From positions 1-64,000 of the forward strand of contig CAZEZP010000041.1 in NCBI GenBank assembly GCA_964516435.1: 64,000 bases of DNA, in the 5' to 3' direction. Source of the stretch: HGW-17 sp964516435 (lineage in GTDB: Bacteria > Myxococcota_A > Polyangia > HGW-17). This document shows, in pieces, positions 1-8,473 of the stretch (positions within the stretch are counted from its first letter, which is position 1; every line of letters begins with the position of its first letter). The notes under the pieces are model-generated. The model was given only the letters and a program-made list of their open reading frames with translations, had not been told where the DNA came from and searched no databases. A program made the position numbers and the translations under genes.

Positions 1-11
1 AATTCATGAAA

Positions 12-36
12 TGGGCTACACGCCCACACTTTTTTC
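12..36 (+). terminator. Possible rho-independent terminator of a gene upstream of the window
   Basis: A 5-bp stem TGGGC/GCCCA (12-16 with 22-26) with loop TACAC is followed after three bases by a run of six T and, shortly after, seven more. This is the arrangement expected for a plus-strand intrinsic terminator ending a transcript that enters from the left edge. The short stem and the CAC gap before the T-run keep confidence moderate. On the minus strand the T-run would precede the stem, so it does not look like a tRNA-Ala terminator. Confidence 0.45.
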
Positions 37-68
37 AAATTTTTTTGATTTTTTCATGCGTGCCGGAG

Positions 69-141
<73 letters not shown>

Positions 142-161
142 GGGTGCGTCAGGCGGGAACG

Positions 162-190
162 CTTATAGAGGGAAGCAGATGCCCTGTCAA
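162..190 (-). promoter_or_regulatory. Sigma-70 type promoter of tRNA-Ala
   Basis: On the minus strand a perfect -35 TTGACA (185-190) is separated by 17 bp from TATAAG (162-167, five of six matches to TATAAT). The -10 lies about 20 bp upstream of the mature tRNA 5' end at 141, as expected for a stable RNA promoter. The spacing and both hexamers make this one of the best promoters in the window. Confidence 0.8.
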
Positions 191-335
191 GCTGTTTCTG
201 AAAATTTTTCGGATTTCCCGGCCGGGGCCGGAAATATCGCCTTTATTTCCTGCGATCCGCGATTTCCCGGGCACCCGTGAAGACGAAAACTTCTCCTCCA
301 TCAAAAAAAGAAGGCGGATTCCGTTAACTGTACGC

Positions 336-341
336 TATAAT
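336..341 (+). promoter_or_regulatory. -10 element upstream of the tandem capA-like genes
   Basis: A perfect TATAAT lies 25 bp before the first CapA-like start codon, with a Shine-Dalgarno AGGGAGGT at 353-360 in between. No good -35 hexamer is present 16-18 bp upstream, so the promoter would be weak or factor-dependent. Transcription would start near 348 and give a very short leader. Confidence 0.5.
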
Positions 342-365
342 GCGCCCCCGGCAGGGAGGTTCTCC

Positions 366-1517
366 ATGTTTTCCAGATTCTCGTTCGTGGCAGTTTGGAT
401 GCTCGCTTCATGGATTCCGGACGCATGGGCCCAGACACCGAAGGAGAACGGAGAAAAGGCCGTGCGCATCACGTTCTCCGCCGTGGGCGACATCGTGTTC
501 GGGCGCGCCGGCGAACGGTTCGGGCTCGAGGATCCCTTCCGCCACGTCGCCCACCTGTGGAAGGGCCGCGACATCGTCTACGGCAACCTCGAAACGCCCA
601 TCACGGAAAAGCAGTACCGCAACATCAAGAAGCCCAAAAACTGCCTGCAGGTGGCCTGCACGGACGAGGAAAAAGCCTATCGCCGGATCCACCGACTCAC
701 CTTCTTCGGGCGCCCGGAGGGCGTGGCCATCCTCAAGAATGCCGGATTCACGGTGATGGGAACGGCCAACAACCACGCCGAGGATCAGGGACCTCAGGGT
801 CTCCTGGAAACCATCGAGCACCTGCGCAAGGGCGGACTGTCCTTCTGCGGAACGGGGCCCACCGAGGAAGATGCCTGGAAGCCCTACGTGTTCGAGAAGC
901 AGGGGGTCAAGGTGGCGCTCCTGGCCGTCACCGCCCTGTGGAACTTCCCGCCCATGCGCAAGGGGGCGTTCTATGCGCTTTCCGAGTTTCCGAAAATCCT
1001 GACGGAACTGCCGCCCCGCGTGAAGGCGCTAAAGGAAAGGCACGACTTCGTCATCGTGGCGCTGCACTACGGAGAGGAATACGTGCACCTGCCCGAAAAC
1101 CGCGAACGCAAACTGATGGCGCTACTGGAAGCCGCCGGCGCGGACGCCGTCATCGGCGGGCACCCCCACGTGCTGCGCGGCATCCAGGTGGTGCGCAGCA
1201 TGGTGGTGTTCTATTCCATGGGCAACTTCCTGTTCGACACCAACAAGGACGCCCAGATCGAAAGCGGGGTGGCGCTCTTCGACATGGTCAGGGACGCACG
1301 TGGAAAACGCCTGGAAAACATCGAGTTCCACCCCGTGCGCAACGATGGGAATCCCGGGTACATCCTGCCGCGTCACGTCACGGGCAGCACGGCGGCAAGC
1401 CACCTCAAAAGAATGCTGCAGCATTCCCGGCCGCTGGGGAATCAGGACGGAGAAGTCGTCGTGGAAGGCGACAAGATCGTCGTGCGGCCGAAGGCGGCCC
1501 CCGGAAACACCCGATGA
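366..1517 (+). CDS. CapA-family (PGA_cap) exported metallophosphatase-like protein, copy 1
   Basis: 383 aa. The ATG at 366 has a Shine-Dalgarno GGGAGGT about 6 nt upstream and opens a signal peptide (hydrophobic residues 4-16, likely cleaved after WA at about 22), so the protein is probably exported. The body carries CapA/PGA_cap hallmarks: an AVGDI motif (39-43), GNLETP (73-78), GTANNHAEDQG (132-142) and, near the end, GGHPHVLRG. In this family these residues sit in a calcineurin-like metallophosphoesterase fold. CapA itself takes part in poly-gamma-glutamate capsule synthesis, but most stand-alone relatives are of unknown function. No capB, capC or capE is nearby, so a capsule role is not supported. 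The stop overlaps the start of the next, paralogous gene (ATGA), which implies coupled translation. Confidence 0.85.
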   Translation: MFSRFSFVAVWMLASWIPDAWAQTPKENGEKAVRITFSAVGDIVFGRAGERFGLEDPFRHVAHLWKGRDIVYGNLETPITEKQYRNIKKPKNCLQVACTDEEKAYRRIHRLTFFGRPEGVAILKNAGFTVMGTANNHAEDQGPQGLLETIEHLRKGGLSFCGTGPTEEDAWKPYVFEKQGVKVALLAVTALWNFPPMRKGAFYALSEFPKILTELPPRVKALKERHDFVIVALHYGEEYVHLPENRERKLMALLEAAGADAVIGGHPHVLRGIQVVRSMVVFYSMGNFLFDTNKDAQIESGVALFDMVRDARGKRLENIEFHPVRNDGNPGYILPRHVTGSTAASHLKRMLQHSRPLGNQDGEVVVEGDKIVVRPKAAPGNTR

Positions 1518-2626
1518 CGGGCGGTCTCCTCCCTCTCCTGCTTTCCTGGCTCCTCTCGGCAGGCGGAAATGCCGCCGCACCGGCTCCGGTGCGCATCACG
1601 TTCGCCGCGGTAGGAGACGTGAACTTCGGAACCCCCCGAAGCCATCTGCAGCGGCACCCGAACCCGCTAACACTGGTTGCGCCCCTGCTGGCCGGGCGCG
1701 ACATCGTCTACGGCAATCTCGAAACGCCGGTGTCCGCCCGCCCCCTGCGCCACGTCCAGCCGCCGCGGGACTGCGCGAGGGAAGCCTGCACGAAAACCCA
1801 GGCCGACTATGCCTACTGGCACAAGATCACGTTCTGGACGTCCCCGGACAGCCTGCGAATGCTCAAGGCATCTGGCTTCACTTTTTTTGGGACGGCCAAC
1901 AATCACGCCCTGGACCAGGGTCCGGACGGGCTGCGGGAAACCATCGCCCACCTGAAGGCGGCCGGGCTGGCGTTCGCCGGAACCGGACTCACGCGGGAGG
2001 ATGCCTGGCGTCCGCACGTGTTCGAAAAGCAGGGCGTGAAGGTAGCCCTGTTCTCCGTCACTTCCCTGCTGAACCTTCCGGAACCGCCCGGCGTTTTCGT
2101 GGCCTTCGCCCCGCCGGAGCGCCTGATGCGCGAGTTGCTGCCGCGGGTGCGCGACGCCCGGAAAAATGCCGATTTCGTGGTGGTGGCCCTGCATTTCGGC
2201 GTGGAGATGGAATGGCGCACCGCCCGACATGAACGGGAATGGCTCCAGGAACTGGCACAGGCCGGCTGCGATCTCTTCATCGGGACCCATCCGCACGTCC
2301 TGCGTGGCATTTCCGTGCATGGCTCCATGCCCGCCATCCACTCGCTGGGCAACTTCCTGTTTCCCGTCAACGCGGACCTGCGCGTGGAAACCGGCGTAGT
2401 GCATGCGGAATTCGTGAAGGACGGCTCGAACCGGCGAATCGAGAACGTGGCGTTTCATCCCGTGCGCAACGACGGCGGAAAGCCGGGAACCCTCCCGCGC
2501 CCGGTTACCGGCCGGCTCGCCCGCGCCATCCTGAACAACGTGCTCTACTATTCCAAACCGCTGGGCAATCCGCCGGACACCCTGTTCCTGTCGGGCGACA
2601 CCCTGCGCGTGCGCACCGGACCGTAA
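1514..2626 (+). CDS. CapA-family (PGA_cap) exported metallophosphatase-like protein, copy 2
   Basis: 370 aa, starting at the ATG that overlaps the stop of copy 1 by 4 nt. It has a signal peptide (hydrophobic residues about 4-13, ending near AGGNAAA) and the same motifs as copy 1: AAVGDVNFG, GNLETPV, GTANNHALDQG and GTHPHVLRG. Long matching stretches (REDAWRPHVFEKQGVKVAL against EDAWKPYVFEKQGVKVAL) show that the two genes arose by tandem duplication and then diverged. One difference is DV for DI in the first motif. The pair probably acts on a periplasmic or cell-surface phosphate substrate. The actual substrate cannot be read from the sequence. Confidence 0.85.
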   Translation: MTGGLLPLLLSWLLSAGGNAAAPAPVRITFAAVGDVNFGTPRSHLQRHPNPLTLVAPLLAGRDIVYGNLETPVSARPLRHVQPPRDCAREACTKTQADYAYWHKITFWTSPDSLRMLKASGFTFFGTANNHALDQGPDGLRETIAHLKAAGLAFAGTGLTREDAWRPHVFEKQGVKVALFSVTSLLNLPEPPGVFVAFAPPERLMRELLPRVRDARKNADFVVVALHFGVEMEWRTARHEREWLQELAQAGCDLFIGTHPHVLRGISVHGSMPAIHSLGNFLFPVNADLRVETGVVHAEFVKDGSNRRIENVAFHPVRNDGGKPGTLPRPVTGRLARAILNNVLYYSKPLGNPPDTLFLSGDTLRVRTGP

Positions 2627-2708
2627 CCCTCCCGGCGGGAACCGGAAGCCTGCCGGGAACCCTCCCGGCCGGCGGATTTCGGCCGCGGCGGAAAAACGCT
2701 TTCCCCCG

Positions 2709-2737
2709 TTGACAATTGCATGCGTGCATTGTATTCA
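2709..2737 (+). promoter_or_regulatory. Promoter of rpsA
   Basis: A perfect -35 TTGACA (2709-2714) is followed by a 17-bp spacer and TATTCA (2732-2737) as -10. Transcription would start near 2744. This rules out the in-frame ATG at 2716 and fixes the rpsA start at 2794, leaving a leader of about 50 nt. Confidence 0.7.
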
Positions 2738-2793
2738 CCAACCACCCTTTCCCGCGAGGGAAAGAGATCTCTCGAAAGGAATCCGTCGAAAAC

Positions 2794-4503
2794 ATGAGTA
2801 AAAGCCAACACTTCCAGAACTCCAAAGCCTCCTCTTCCTTCGCTGCCATGCTGGAACGGGCCGAGCGCCAGTTGAGCGTCGGCCAGATCGTCGAAGGGAC
2901 GATCATCGAAGTTCGTCCCGACAAGGTCATCGTGGACATCGGCTTCAAGTCCGAAGGGGAAATCCCCATCGCCGAATTCATCGATGCCATGGGCCACAAC
3001 ACCGCCCGGGTGGGCGACAAGGTGGAAGTGCTCATCGAGGAACTGGAAAACAAGGACGACGTGGTCATCCTCTCCAAGGAAAAGGCCGACAAGCACAAGG
3101 TGTGGGACGAGATCTCCGATGCGCTGGAGCAGGAGAGCGTCATCGAGGGCACCGTGCGTGCCAAGGTCAAGGGCGGCCTCTCCGTGGTCATCCGCGGCGG
3201 TGTGCGGGCCTTTCTGCCCGGTTCCCAGGTGGATTTGCGCCCCGTGCAGAACCTGGACCAGTACATCGGACAGACGTACCGCTTCAAGATCATCAAGTTC
3301 AACAAGAAGCGCGGCAACATCGTGCTGTCCCGCCGCGCCCTGCTGGAGCGCGAGCGCGACGAGCAGAAGGCATCCACGCTCGCCCGCCTCAAGGAAGGCG
3401 AAATCGTGGAAGGCGTGGTCAAGAACGTCACCGAATACGGCGCATTCATCGACCTCGGCGGCGTCGACGGACTGCTGCATGTGACCGATATGTCCTGGGG
3501 CCGCATCACCAACCCGCGGGAACTGCTGAAAATCAACCAGCCCATCCAGGTGAAGGTGCTCAAGTACGACCCCGAGAACGAAAAAGTCTCGCTGGGACTC
3601 AAGCAGATCACCGAAGACCCGTGGGCGACCGCGCACGAGCGCTACAAGCCCGGCACCGTCGTCAACGGCAAGGTGGTCTCGCTCAAGGATTACGGTGCAT
3701 TCGTGGAACTGGAAGAAGGCATCGAAGGGCTCATCCACGTCTCCGAGATGAGTTGGACCAAGCACATCAAGCATCCCAGCCAGGTGCTCAAGATGGGCGA
3801 CATCGTGGAAGCCGTCGTCCTGGACATCGACCGGGACAGCAACCGCATCAGCCTGGGCATGAAGCAACTGGAGCCCAATCCCTACGACGTGCTGCGCGAC
3901 AAGTATCCGGCCGGCACGCGCGTGAAGGGCAAGGTCCGCAATATCGCCGATTTCGGCGTGTTCGTGGAAATCGAGGAAGGCATCGACGGACTGGTCCATA
4001 TCTCCGATCTGTCCTGGACCCAGCGCGTGCGCCATCCCTCCGAGCTCTATGCCAAGGGCGACGAGGTGGAAGTGGTGGTGCTCAACATCGACTTCGACGC
4101 CGACAAACCCAAGATCAGCCTGGGCATCAAGCAACTGGTTCCCGACCCCTGGAGCCGCATCCCCAAGGAATATCCCGTGGGCAGCGTGCGCGAGGGCAAG
4201 GTGCTCAAGGTGCTGGATTTTGGCGCATTCGTGGAACTGGAAGAAGGCATCGACGGACTGGTCCACGTTTCCGAGATTTCCGAGGAGCACGTAGAAACCC
4301 CGCACGATGTCATCAAGCCGGGCGACATCGTCAAGGTGGCCGTGCTGGGCATCGATCCCGAGGAACGCCGCATCTCCCTGTCCATCAAGCAGGCCAAGCG
4401 GCTCGAGAGCATGGGCGGAAGCCTGCCCTCCAGCGGCGGCGGCGCCACGCTGGGCGACGTGATCGGCTCGAAGTTGCAGGACGTTCTCAAGCGGCAGGAG
4501 TAA
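2794..4503 (+). CDS. rpsA: Small-subunit ribosomal protein S1
   Basis: 569 aa, close to the 557 aa of E. coli S1. Six S1/OB-fold repeats can be counted, each opening with a pattern like GxxVxGxV: near residues 29, 114, 202, 286, 371 and 458. The last four carry the strongest RNA-binding consensus (YGAFVELEEGIEGLIHVSEMSW and variants). S1 recruits mRNA to the 30S subunit and unfolds structured leaders. The ATG at 2794 is chosen because the promoter TTGACA-N17-TATTCA excludes the upstream ATG, and AAAGGA lies 13 nt before 2794. The S1-IspH fusion seen in some bacteria is absent, and the C-terminus ends in a Gly/Ser-rich linker plus a short helix. rsmG follows 34 nt later. Confidence 0.97.
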   Translation: MSKSQHFQNSKASSSFAAMLERAERQLSVGQIVEGTIIEVRPDKVIVDIGFKSEGEIPIAEFIDAMGHNTARVGDKVEVLIEELENKDDVVILSKEKADKHKVWDEISDALEQESVIEGTVRAKVKGGLSVVIRGGVRAFLPGSQVDLRPVQNLDQYIGQTYRFKIIKFNKKRGNIVLSRRALLERERDEQKASTLARLKEGEIVEGVVKNVTEYGAFIDLGGVDGLLHVTDMSWGRITNPRELLKINQPIQVKVLKYDPENEKVSLGLKQITEDPWATAHERYKPGTVVNGKVVSLKDYGAFVELEEGIEGLIHVSEMSWTKHIKHPSQVLKMGDIVEAVVLDIDRDSNRISLGMKQLEPNPYDVLRDKYPAGTRVKGKVRNIADFGVFVEIEEGIDGLVHISDLSWTQRVRHPSELYAKGDEVEVVVLNIDFDADKPKISLGIKQLVPDPWSRIPKEYPVGSVREGKVLKVLDFGAFVELEEGIDGLVHVSEISEEHVETPHDVIKPGDIVKVAVLGIDPEERRISLSIKQAKRLESMGGSLPSSGGGATLGDVIGSKLQDVLKRQE

Positions 4504-4537
4504 CCTTCTCCCGCACATCTCTTCCCTCCTTTCTTCC

Positions 4538-5170
4538 GTGTCTGCCTCTTTTTCCCCCGCCCCTCTCTGGCCCGACGACCTGCTGAACGCGTTTGCCGAC
4601 CCCGATGAACTGCGGGAACGCCTGGATGCCTATTTGCACCTGTTGCTGGAATGGAACCAGCGAATCAACCTGATTTCGCGCAAGGAAACGGCCCCGGAAA
4701 TCCATTTCATCGACAGCCTGCATTTCGCATGGGCACTGCCCGCAGGCGGCACCGTGGGTGACATCGGCTCGGGGGCCGGATTTCCCGGGCTGGTGACGGC
4801 TCTGGCGCGCCCGGACCTGCACGTCACGCTGGTGGAGCCCAATGCCAAGAAGCAGGCGTTCCTGGAAGCCGTCTGCCAGCACTTCGGCCTGGCGGGCGTC
4901 ACCCGGCTGCGGGCCCGGCTGGAACGGGGACGGCTGGTGGACGCGGCGACTTCGCGCGCACGCCGCATCTCGTGGGATCACGCGGTATGCAAGGCGCTCG
5001 CCGACCCGGAACGTTTCATCGAAATGGCAAACGGATGCGCGTCGAACCTGTGGTTTCTGGCTTCGCGGGATCAGGCGACGGCCGCAGCGCCGGACTGGCG
5101 CGAGCACCATGCCTGGACGGTGGCCGGCGGGCGGGAACGAGTGCTCCTGCAGTTGCAAAACGGAATGTGA
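4538..5170 (+). CDS. rsmG: 16S rRNA (guanine-527-N7)-methyltransferase RsmG
   Basis: 210 aa with a GTG start. It has the class I S-adenosylmethionine-binding motif GDIGSGAGFPG (74-84) preceded by HFIDSLHFAW, and the acidic VEPNAKKQAFL strand-helix region that follows, all typical of GidB/RsmG. The enzyme methylates N7 of G527 in the 530 loop of 16S rRNA, and its loss gives low-level streptomycin resistance. There is no clear Shine-Dalgarno before the GTG, so expression may depend on read-through from rpsA. In many bacteria rsmG sits next to mnmG or parAB. Here it follows a ribosomal protein gene instead. Confidence 0.93.
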   Translation: MSASFSPAPLWPDDLLNAFADPDELRERLDAYLHLLLEWNQRINLISRKETAPEIHFIDSLHFAWALPAGGTVGDIGSGAGFPGLVTALARPDLHVTLVEPNAKKQAFLEAVCQHFGLAGVTRLRARLERGRLVDAATSRARRISWDHAVCKALADPERFIEMANGCASNLWFLASRDQATAAAPDWREHHAWTVAGGRERVLLQLQNGM

Positions 5171-5293
5171 ACAGGGCCCTATGCCGCCCGTTGGCGCCGC
5201 CCTTGCGCGCCATGGCCATGCCCCGTTCGACGCCGGCCGGGAATGCGCGCGCGCCTGCCGATGGAGGGGCGGGACGCTGCAGCAGAAAAGCCA

Positions 5294-5515
5294 TCAGTAG
5301 TTGTAATCACCGCCTTCTTCGTAATAGCCCTTCTTTTTTTCGGGCTCATCGGTGGGACCGTCCGCCGGATAGTAGCCCGGCGAAGAAACGGGCCCGGATG
5401 AAGCCGACACGCCCGTGCGAGGCTGCGGCGTCGTGGTATAGGGCTGCTCCGAGACGCACCCCCACACGCCCAACAGGACCACCAGGATCGATACGACCAT
5501 CCAACGCATGTTCAT
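5294..5515 (-). CDS. Small lipoprotein of unknown function
   Basis: 73 aa. The start at 5515 is chosen because it overlaps the stop of the upstream membrane-protein gene (ATGA), with GAGAAAGGAAA just upstream as ribosome-binding sequence. The N-terminus MNMRWMVVSILVVLL is hydrophobic and is followed by GVWGC, a usable lipobox. The mature part is short, rich in Pro, Ser, Thr and Gly, and ends in a Tyr/Glu/Asp-rich tail (KKKGYYEEGGDYNY). I recognise no domain. Translational coupling to the 685-aa membrane protein suggests a shared envelope function. Confidence 0.7.
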   Translation of the reverse strand: MNMRWMVVSILVVLLGVWGCVSEQPYTTTPQPRTGVSASSGPVSSPGYYPADGPTDEPEKKKGYYEEGGDYNY

Positions 5516-7569
5516 TTTCCTTTCTCCCGCCGGTTTCCCTTTCCGACGGTCCCTTGAAACGAGGAAACGTACGGATAACCGGGACAATGCTTCAGCACCC
5601 GTCCCGGCGCATCCCCCCGCATGACGGAAAGCCAGGCAGCCAGCAGCGGGTCCTCCTCCGCAAATTCACCAACTGGAAGCGAAATGCCGATTTTTCCCAG
5701 CACGCGGCGCCATTCCTGCCGCACGGCCCAATCCGGAGGAGAAGCGGCCAGTCCCATCCGCCACTGCAGCATGTCCAGACGCCGGGAAAGTTCGGGCCGC
5801 ATCCTCAATTCCCCGGCTGCGGAAAACAGGCGGCGGGTTTCAGCCGCGGACATCTCGCCGCGGCAAATCCGTGAATCCAGGAAATCCGCCCACGCCGACA
5901 GGCTTTGCGGCCATTTTCCGCCCGCCCGCTTCAAGGCGAGCCGCACCCGGGCGTTCAGCCGCCGGAAATCGCCGGGGACGGCTTCCTGTACCCCATCCTT
6001 TCCCAAGCGGACACGCGGATGGCGGGCGGCCGGAAATCCGGTCCCCGTGAATTCGGTGCGATGCCCGGAAACGGGCAGGAGGGCGGGCAGGATGCCCGCC
6101 ACCGTGAAAGACGCCGAAATCCGCCTTCCGTCCCGGGGCTGCCGCGAATCGAAAAGGCAGGCATCCACCGTGCCCTCTTCGCGAAACGTCAGCCAGAGCA
6201 CGAAGAAATCGTCCTTCTTCGCCGCTTCCTGGAGGGAAATCGCGGCTTCCTGTGCACCTCCGGACTGATGAACCCAGGCGAAGAACGGCTTTTTCAGCAA
6301 ATCGCGGGTGCGCAGGAAAGTCTCCACCGGGGAAACGCCTTCCCGGTTGAACGGCTCGGGAAATCCGAATCCGGGAATTTCCCGGAAATACTCGGGATTC
6401 TCGATTTCAAGCGTTCCGTAGCGTACGACGTCCAGCACTCCTGCGAGATGGTGCCAGAGTGGCCCCGGCGCCGGCCGTTCAGGCGCCGTCACGGCCCACA
6501 GCGGCAGATGCCGCCCCGTGAACAGCGAACCCAGATCCATTTCCAGGCCGGCCCCCGCGCGCCATCCTCCGGTGTAGCAGACACCTGCGGAAAAAGACGG
6601 ATTTTCGCCTTCCACGGCGGTCACCACCAGCAGGGACCGCCCCGGGGCGATGCGCCAGGTTTCGATCGGATGCCCAGCCGATTGGCTCTTCCACGACAGT
6701 CCCTGCAGCGGCGACTCGGACATGTCTGGCCGGCTTCCTGCATCGGCGTATGGCCCCGCATCCGCCGCCCCCCCTGGCCCGGGAGCGCCAGCGCCCTCCA
6801 TCAGTCCGTACGCCAGCGCCGAGACCCGGCGCAACTCGCCATCCCGGACGGCCTCGTCCAGCAGCCGGCGGGCGGCTGACCCGCCCAGCATGGCCAGCAG
6901 CAGAAGCAACCCCACGGACAGGGGCGAAGCGAGGCGGGAAAAAACGCGGCCACGACTGCCGGAATGCACGCGAACGGCCAGAACCGCCAGTGAAATAGCT
7001 CCCGTGTGCAGGAAGAAGCCCGTCATGAACCAGAATCCGGGCGCATCGAACCAGCGCGGTCCACCCCAGGCGGAAGCCGTGGCGGCGAATCCGGCCGCCA
7101 TGAGCGCGCCGATGCAAAACACCGTCCGGGGAATGCGATCCCGGCGGTGGATGGATTGAAAGCAAAAGTCATGGGCGGCCGGGAGCAGGCCCGCGGCCAG
7201 CGCGGCCAGCATGAACGTGAACAGGAAGCGGTCCACCATGTCCATGGGAAGGGAGGGAAAGATGCTGCCCGCCCATCCGGCTGCAAGCGCACGCCGGCCC
7301 CACTGGTTCCAGGACTGCGCCTGCGCATGATCTTCGGAAAAACGTTCCACGAGCAGCCGGAACAGGCCCCGCGCCAAGCCGAGAAACCCGCCGGTCACGA
7401 TGCCGTCGAAGAAGAACAGCAGCACAACGCCCAGCCAGACGGTTCCCGTTTCCCGCAGAGAAAGCAGGGCAGACAGGGTGTCGGGCAGGGCCGACAGCAG
7501 CCCCGCGGCGGCTCCCAGCGCGAGAAGACCGGTCAGATTGCGCCGAACCACGTTGCGTTTCTCGAGCAT
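5512..7569 (-). CDS. Multi-pass membrane protein with large C-terminal domain, unknown function
   Basis: 685 aa. The ATG at 7569 is preferred over 7575 because the Shine-Dalgarno AAAGG touches the first ATG but lies 6 nt before the second. Residues up to about 230 contain six or seven predicted transmembrane helices (for example WLGVVLLFFFDGIVTGGFLG, FLFTFMLAALAAGLL, VGLLLLLAMLGG). The rest is a soluble domain of about 450 residues, rich in Arg, Pro and Trp, with no motif I recognise. It follows carD and a two-helix protein in one run and overlaps the downstream lipoprotein by 4 nt. It could be an envelope assembly or sensory protein, but nothing in the sequence decides this. Confidence 0.8.
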   Translation of the reverse strand: MLEKRNVVRRNLTGLLALGAAAGLLSALPDTLSALLSLRETGTVWLGVVLLFFFDGIVTGGFLGLARGLFRLLVERFSEDHAQAQSWNQWGRRALAAGWAGSIFPSLPMDMVDRFLFTFMLAALAAGLLPAAHDFCFQSIHRRDRIPRTVFCIGALMAAGFAATASAWGGPRWFDAPGFWFMTGFFLHTGAISLAVLAVRVHSGSRGRVFSRLASPLSVGLLLLLAMLGGSAARRLLDEAVRDGELRRVSALAYGLMEGAGAPGPGGAADAGPYADAGSRPDMSESPLQGLSWKSQSAGHPIETWRIAPGRSLLVVTAVEGENPSFSAGVCYTGGWRAGAGLEMDLGSLFTGRHLPLWAVTAPERPAPGPLWHHLAGVLDVVRYGTLEIENPEYFREIPGFGFPEPFNREGVSPVETFLRTRDLLKKPFFAWVHQSGGAQEAAISLQEAAKKDDFFVLWLTFREEGTVDACLFDSRQPRDGRRISASFTVAGILPALLPVSGHRTEFTGTGFPAARHPRVRLGKDGVQEAVPGDFRRLNARVRLALKRAGGKWPQSLSAWADFLDSRICRGEMSAAETRRLFSAAGELRMRPELSRRLDMLQWRMGLAASPPDWAVRQEWRRVLGKIGISLPVGEFAEEDPLLAAWLSVMRGDAPGRVLKHCPGYPYVSSFQGTVGKGNRREKGK

Positions 7570-7629
7570 GCCCATCCTTTGCGGCGAAACCGCGCGCCCC
7601 GGGCCCCGAGACCCGGCACCTCCTGAAAA

Positions 7630-7806
7630 TCAATCGAAAAACCCGGGAACCAGCAGAAAGACGACCCCCGCCGCCATGAGCAGCACCCCCACCGGGCCCA
7701 CCACTGCCGCCACGGCGCGGCGCGATGGACGGCGAGCCACCACCGTGGAATACAAGCCCCAGGCACTCGCCCATGCACCCACCACGAACATCAGTACAGC
7801 CATCAT
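7630..7806 (-). CDS. 58-aa two-helix membrane protein
   Basis: A short gene in the gap between carD and the 685-aa membrane protein. It opens with ATGATG at 7806 and encodes two hydrophobic stretches, AVLMFVVGAWASAWGLY and VGPVGVLLMAAGVVFLLVPG, joined by a basic loop STVVARRPSRRAVAA. That pattern predicts a helical hairpin. It starts 10 nt after the carD stop and ends before a strong AGGAGGT. The Shine-Dalgarno before its own start is weak, so it may be translated by coupling from carD. Function unknown. Confidence rests on the hairpin pattern and the fit between its neighbours. Confidence 0.55.
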   Translation of the reverse strand: MMAVLMFVVGAWASAWGLYSTVVARRPSRRAVAAVVGPVGVLLMAAGVVFLLVPGFFD

Positions 7807-7816
7807 CGCAAGCGAC

Positions 7817-8314
7817 TCAGGGACGGGCGAACATGGCTTCCAGTTCGCCTTCCACTTCCTCCTCGCGGCGCTGCTTGACGACGGCGATTTCCTTCACCAG
7901 CAGGGCGCGGGCGGTCTCCAGCATGCGCTTTTCACCAAACGACAGGACCTTCTTGTGCTTGAGGAGGGAAAGATCCCGATACACCTCCGCCACGTCGAAG
8001 AGGGACCCCGTCTTGATTTTTTCCACGAAACCCCGATAGCGGCGGTTCCAGGCCTGCTTGTCGAAAACGACGTCCCGCTGGGCGAGGATCTGCATGATGC
8101 GAGCGATTTCGGCGTCGCTCACCAGAGGACGCAGCCCCACCTGCTCCGCCTTGTGCACCGGCACCATGATCCGGATGTCCGTCTCCAGCATCCGCAAGTC
8201 GAAAAAAACGATTACCTGCCCCGCTAGCGATTTCTCGGCAATTCCAACGACTTCCGCCACACCCTGACCGGGATAGGCGACCTTGTCGCCGACCTTGAAT
8301 TTCTTGTCCGCCAT
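7817..8314 (-). CDS. carD: CarD/CdnL-family RNA polymerase-binding transcription factor
   Basis: 165 aa, starting at 8314 with a strong Shine-Dalgarno AAAGGAGG 8 nt before the ATG. The N-terminal 60 residues form the CarD_CdnL_TRCF domain (FKVGDKVAYPGQGVAEVVGI, then FFDLRMLETDIRIMVPV), which binds the RNA polymerase beta subunit. The rest is the helical domain expected of CdnL (AWNRRYRGFVEKIKTGS, SFGEKRMLETARALLVKEIA). The length matches CdnL (about 165 aa) and not the longer Myxococcus CarD, which has an HMGA-like tail. CdnL-type proteins stabilise open complexes, particularly at rRNA promoters. It leads an operon-like run of four minus-strand genes. Confidence 0.92.
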   Translation of the reverse strand: MADKKFKVGDKVAYPGQGVAEVVGIAEKSLAGQVIVFFDLRMLETDIRIMVPVHKAEQVGLRPLVSDAEIARIMQILAQRDVVFDKQAWNRRYRGFVEKIKTGSLFDVAEVYRDLSLLKHKKVLSFGEKRMLETARALLVKEIAVVKQRREEEVEGELEAMFARP

Positions 8315-8417
8315 GCGAAAGCCTCCTTTTGGAACAGGCATCGCCCGGAACCGCCCGCGACAGGCGGGCAAAAAACGCCCCCGACCACGGATTTTCCGCG
8401 CAAACGAGAGCGGAAAA

Positions 8418-8446
8418 AGGATATACGATGGAACCGTTCCCTGCAA
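8418..8446 (-). promoter_or_regulatory. Candidate promoter of the carD run
   Basis: On the minus strand TTGCAG (8441-8446) is separated by 17 bp from TATCCT (8418-8423), with the wider context GTATATCCT. It lies about 100 bp upstream of the carD start, between miaB and carD. Matches are three of six and four of six, so this is a moderate candidate. Confidence 0.4.
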
Positions 8447-8473
8447 CCGGAAAAATGAAGCCGCCCCGGCCGG

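Noticed and set aside
2716..2793. Longer S1 protein starting at 2716
   Set aside because: The ATG lies between the -35 and -10 of the promoter and could not be in the mRNA.
8353..8369. GC-rich hairpin between miaB and carD as a terminator
   Set aside because: The adjoining run is A on the plus strand, so on the minus strand the T-run precedes the stem. It cannot terminate miaB and no plus-strand gene ends there in the T orientation.
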